Positions 48,206-50,836 of a stretch of DNA of 50,836 bases are shown here, one piece after another. Numbering within the stretch: the first letter of the stretch is position 1; each line of letters starts with the position of its first letter. The notes under the pieces were generated by a model that was given only the letters and a program-made list of their open reading frames with translations, was not told the origin of the DNA and ran no database searches. The stretch comes from Deltaproteobacteria bacterium (GTDB lineage: Bacteria > Myxococcota_A > UBA9160 > UBA6930), in the NCBI GenBank assembly GCA_019312665.1, contig JAFDCZ010000043.1:1-50836 (forward strand). The letters run 5' to 3'. The position numbers and the translations under genes are program-made.

Positions 48206-49660
48206 ATGCCGGATAGTTACGAACGGCTCAGCGCCCAGGACGCCACGTTCCTCGATCTGGAGACGCCGAGCCACCACCAGCACATCGCCGCAACGCTCGT
48301 CTTCTCGAGCGGCCCCTTGCGGACGCCCGATGGCGGCGTCGATATCGACCGGATTCGCGAGTACGTCGACTCGCGTCTCCACTTGCTGCCTCGCTATCGC
48401 CAGCGACTGGCGCGGATTCCGGTCGAGAACCATCCCGTCTGGGTAGACGATCCGCATTTCAATCTCGGCTACCACGTGCGGCATACGGCCCTGCCTCTGC
48501 CGGGCGATGCCTCGCAGTTGAAGGAGCTCTCGGGTCGGGTGCTCTCCCAACCCCTCGATCGGGAACGCCCGCTGTGGGAGATCTGGGTGGTCGAGGGCCT
48601 CGATGGCGGCGACCGTTTCGCGATGATCCAGAAGGTCCATCACTGCATGATCGACGGGGTCTCCGGGGTCGACTTGATGGCCATCCTGATGAGCCCGGAT
48701 GCGGAGGTGTTGTGCCCGCCGGCTCCACCTTGGAAGCCCAGGCCGATGCCGAGCGGAATCGACATGCTGACGGGCGACCTGGCCCGGCGCTTCTCCGAAG
48801 CCGCCGAGGTCGTACGCTCGGCCCCCGAACTATTGCGCGATCCCTTCGCTTTGGCGGGGCGGATTCGCGAAGGCGCTCAGGCGCTGGGCGAAACGCTGGG
48901 AGCCGGGCTGCATAACACTTCGGAAACGCCGATCAACCAGCCCCTCGGTCCACACCGCAAGTTCGATTGGCACGAGATCGATCTCGCCCGCGTCAAGCGA
49001 GTGAAGCAGTCGCTGGGAGGTACCGTCAACGATGTGGTCCTGGCGACGGTGACGGGTGCACTGCGCAGCTTCCTCAGGCTTCGGCGGTTGGATCCGGAAT
49101 CGCTCGAGATCCGTGCCAACGTGCCGGTCAGCCTGCGCTCGGAGGAAGAGCGCGGGACGCTGGGCAATCGCATCGCGCTGCTGATGCCGGAACTGCCGGT
49201 GGATGAAGCCGACCCGGTGGCCCGTCTCGACCGGGTCCACGCGACGATGGCCGAGCTCAAGGATTCGCGACTGGCCATGGGTGCACAGGTGCTGGCGGCC
49301 GTCAGTGAATGGACGAGCGCGACACTCCTTTCGCTCGCCGTTCGGAGTGCCGCCCGGGGGCGCCCCTACACGCTGGTGGTCACGAATGTGCCCGGCCCCC
49401 AGCTGCCGCTCTACCTGCTAGGTGCGAAGGTCGAGGCCTGTTATCCGGTCGTGAACCTGCTCCCCAACCAGGGCCTCGGGGTCGCGCTCTTCAGCTATTC
49501 GGGGACGCTCTACTGGGGCTTCACCGCAGATCTCGATCAGCTGCCGGATCTGGGTTCGTTTGTGAACGCGGTCGATGAATCCTTCCGTGAGCTCGAAGCC
49601 GCAGCTGAAGCCGAGGACAAACGCTCCAACCAAGCTCTGGCAGGGCCGCGCCCCGCCTGA
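48206..49660 (+). CDS. Wax ester synthase/diacylglycerol acyltransferase (WS/DGAT)
   Basis: The enzyme joins fatty acyl-CoA to long-chain alcohols or diacylglycerol to make storage lipid. The 484-residue protein has the diagnostic active-site motif HHCMIDGVSG with the catalytic second His near residue 150. It also has the N-terminal ERLSAQDATFLDLETPSHHQHI, the VNDVVLATVTGALR region with NVPVSLRSEEERGTLGNRI, and the C-terminal NVPGPQLPLYLLGAKV. All match the bacterial WES acyltransferase fold. ATG 48206 starts the homology; the track start at 48161 adds unconserved residues. It is divergent from the GT39-like gene, 54 bases away. Confidence 0.93.
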   Translation: MPDSYERLSAQDATFLDLETPSHHQHIAATLVFSSGPLRTPDGGVDIDRIREYVDSRLHLLPRYRQRLARIPVENHPVWVDDPHFNLGYHVRHTALPLPGDASQLKELSGRVLSQPLDRERPLWEIWVVEGLDGGDRFAMIQKVHHCMIDGVSGVDLMAILMSPDAEVLCPPAPPWKPRPMPSGIDMLTGDLARRFSEAAEVVRSAPELLRDPFALAGRIREGAQALGETLGAGLHNTSETPINQPLGPHRKFDWHEIDLARVKRVKQSLGGTVNDVVLATVTGALRSFLRLRRLDPESLEIRANVPVSLRSEEERGTLGNRIALLMPELPVDEADPVARLDRVHATMAELKDSRLAMGAQVLAAVSEWTSATLLSLAVRSAARGRPYTLVVTNVPGPQLPLYLLGAKVEACYPVVNLLPNQGLGVALFSYSGTLYWGFTADLDQLPDLGSFVNAVDESFRELEAAAEAEDKRSNQALAGPRPA

Positions 49661-49677
49661 GCCAGGCGTCAGACCAT

Positions 49678-49744
49678 GCGGGTGGGGCAACCCGCCCCGG
49701 CGATGCTGGTCGCTGAGAATCTCGGCGGCCTCCAACTTGCCGCC
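49678..49744 (+). terminator. Two hairpins between the WS/DGAT and channel genes
   Basis: GCGGGT-GGGGCA-ACCCGC (49678-49695) lies 17 bases after the WS/DGAT stop, and GGCGGC-CTCCAACTT-GCCGCC (49724-49744) ends 14 bases before the channel start. Neither is followed by a T-run. The first may end transcription; the second could affect translation of the channel gene. Confidence 0.4.
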
Positions 49745-49758
49745 TAGACTGCTTGGCG

Positions 49759-50661
49759 ATGAAGACAGCGTACGAAGTCGGCGAGAGCCGCGAGGTTGCC
49801 GGCCAGAAAGGTTGGCAGAACCGGCTGTTCACGATCATCTTCGAAGCCGACACGCCGGCCGGCAAGCGCTTCGACGTCATCCTGATCGCGGTGATCGCCA
49901 TCAGCATCCTGGCCGTGATGCTCGAGAGCGTCGAAGCTGCCCAGGCCAAGTATGGCTCGGCTCTGCGCATCATGGAGTGGGTCATCACGGTGTTCTTCAC
50001 GATCGAGTATGCACTGCGGCTCAGTTGTGTCGAACGCCCGGCCAACTACGCACGCAGCTTCTTCGGGGTCATCGATCTGCTCGCGATCCTTCCGAGCTTC
50101 GTGAGCCTCGTGCTACCCGGCTCTCAATCCCTGCTGGTGATCCGCGGCCTGCGCTTGCTGCGCGTGATGCGAATCTTCAAGCTGGCTGGGTTCCTCGGTC
50201 AGGCCAACCTGCTGCTCGTCGCCATGCGGGCCAGCCGCCGCAAGATCCTCGTCTTCCTGGGCACCGTGCTCCTGCTCGATTTGATCCTCGGCTCCGCCAT
50301 GTACCTGATCGAAGGTGTGGAGGGCGGCTTCACCAGCATTCCGCGATCGGTCTACTGGGCGATCGTGACCATGACCACCGTAGGCTACGGCGACATCGCC
50401 CCGGTGACCGTCCCGGGCCAGCTGCTGGCTTCGGTCGTGATGTTGCTCGGCTACGCCATCCTCGCCGTGCCTACCGGCATCGTCACCGCCGAGATCGTCG
50501 AACAGATCCGCCCCGCGGAAATCACGACCCGCGGTTGCCCCCATTGTCTGAGCGAAGGCCATCCTTGGGATGCGCGGTTCTGCAGGCATTGCGGCGAGCC
50601 GCTGCCTCCGCCCGAAGGGCATGTCGAGGACGCCGAAGAGGCCTCCGAGCCGAATCGCTAG
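49759..50661 (+). CDS. Voltage-gated-type potassium channel with C-terminal zinc ribbon
   Basis: The 300-residue protein is a six-span Kv-like channel. Spans S1 (VILIAVIAISILAVML) to S3 (VIDLLAILPSFVSLVL) precede an S4 with basic residues at every third position, RGLRLLRVMRIFK. The pore follows, with selectivity filter TMTTVGYGDIAPVT and S6 LGYAILAVPTGIVTAEIVEQ. After S6 comes an unusual soluble tail with two CxxC pairs (CPHC and CRHC, 18 residues apart) that looks like a small zinc ribbon. ATG 49759 is preferred to TTG 49753. The gene ends 13 bases before a tRNA gene. Confidence 0.93.
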   Translation: MKTAYEVGESREVAGQKGWQNRLFTIIFEADTPAGKRFDVILIAVIAISILAVMLESVEAAQAKYGSALRIMEWVITVFFTIEYALRLSCVERPANYARSFFGVIDLLAILPSFVSLVLPGSQSLLVIRGLRLLRVMRIFKLAGFLGQANLLLVAMRASRRKILVFLGTVLLLDLILGSAMYLIEGVEGGFTSIPRSVYWAIVTMTTVGYGDIAPVTVPGQLLASVVMLLGYAILAVPTGIVTAEIVEQIRPAEITTRGCPHCLSEGHPWDARFCRHCGEPLPPPEGHVEDAEEASEPNR

Positions 50662-50674
50662 TCTCTCTCCCGTC

Positions 50675-50748
50675 GCCCCCGTAGCTCAGTTGGATAGAGC
50701 ATCGGTTTCCTAAACCGAGGGTCAGAGGTTCGAGTCCTCTCGGGGGCG
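50675..50748 (+). tRNA. tRNA-Arg (anticodon CCT)
   Basis: The full cloverleaf is visible: acceptor GCCCCCG/CGGGGGC, D arm GCTC-AGTTGGATA-GAGC, anticodon arm TCGGT-TTCCTAA-ACCGA with CCT at the tip, variable GGGTC, T arm AGAGG-TTCGAGT-CCTCT. The discriminator is G, and CCA is not encoded. It reads the codon AGG. Confidence 0.97.
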
Positions 50749-50784
50749 TCAGCTTTCTTTGGCGAGTCGAGGGATCGGGGAGCT

Positions 50785-50836
50785 CTACTCGCTGGCAAGC
50801 TCGTCGAGCCGCTCCATCGTGTCGGCGTACTCGACG
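50785..50836 (-). CDS. C-terminal end of a minus-strand gene cut by the window edge
   Basis: Read on the minus strand, the last bases encode VEYADTMERLDELASE followed by TAG, an acidic helix with codon use like its neighbours. Seventeen codons are not enough to name the protein. It converges with the tRNA gene, 36 bases away. Confidence 0.45.
   Translation of the reverse strand, partial: VEYADTMERLDELASE

Overview
The window is a GC-rich (visibly well above 60%), gene-dense chromosomal segment from a Gram-negative bacterium. The outer-membrane LPS translocon protein LptD, an exosortase, a wax-ester synthase/DGAT-type acyltransferase, a PAPS sulfotransferase and the rpsA-ihfB-lapA-lapB and scpA-scpB-rluB gene orders fit a deltaproteobacterial-type lineage (Myxococcota, Binatota or a relative). 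That placement is inference; no rRNA gene is present. Most of the window is core housekeeping DNA. There is no phage, plasmid, CRISPR array or transposase gene.

Layout. 1-8.8 kb: a small membrane protein, a DUF502 membrane protein, a sulfotransferase, a degenerate GH1 glycosidase-like protein, an exosortase overlapping queG, a methyltransferase/GDPD pair, and dcd-dtd plus a small exported protein. 9.0-13.8 kb: a ccdA/TlpA-like thiol redox pair, a Crp-family regulator and lptD. 13.8-18.4 kb: trpEGDCF with overlapping stop/start codons, without trpBA. 18.4-18.7 kb: an interspersed repeat between convergent genes. 18.7-20.9 kb: coaE and a membrane diguanylate cyclase on the minus strand. 21.0-31.8 kb: a long plus-strand run pheA-hisC-tyrA-rpsA-ihfB-lapA-lapB-mutS-amidase, preceded by a good sigma70-like promoter. 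31.8-39.4 kb: glnD-xerD-poly(A) polymerase/CCA-type gene-scpA-scpB-rluB. 39.4-43 kb: an unrecognised exported protein, a second copy of the repeat plus a different inverted-repeat element, a CAP-domain protein and an EF-hand-like repeat lipoprotein. 43-50.8 kb: a DUF368 (PopT-type) undecaprenyl-phosphate translocase, an SRAP/HMCES protein, a small membrane protein with a sodium:solute symporter, a GT39-like membrane protein, a WS/DGAT acyltransferase, a voltage-gated-type K+ channel with a zinc ribbon, tRNA-Arg(CCT), and the tail of one more gene.

The genes form compact translationally coupled runs. NTGA stop/start overlaps occur with all four first bases: ATGA, GTGA, TTGA, and two apparent CTGA cases (queG, rluB). 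Of the five convergent junctions, three have overlapping coding ends (two share CTAG) and the other two both carry the same roughly 220-bp interspersed repeat in opposite orientations.

The most unusual items are this repeat pair with an adjacent 30-bp inverted-repeat element; an in-frame deletion of about 35 residues in the fourth S1 domain of ribosomal protein S1; a perfect hairpin between Shine-Dalgarno and start codon of rpsA; a GH1-fold protein that has lost its nucleophile and most of its active site; and a LapB-like TPR protein without membrane anchor or rubredoxin domain.
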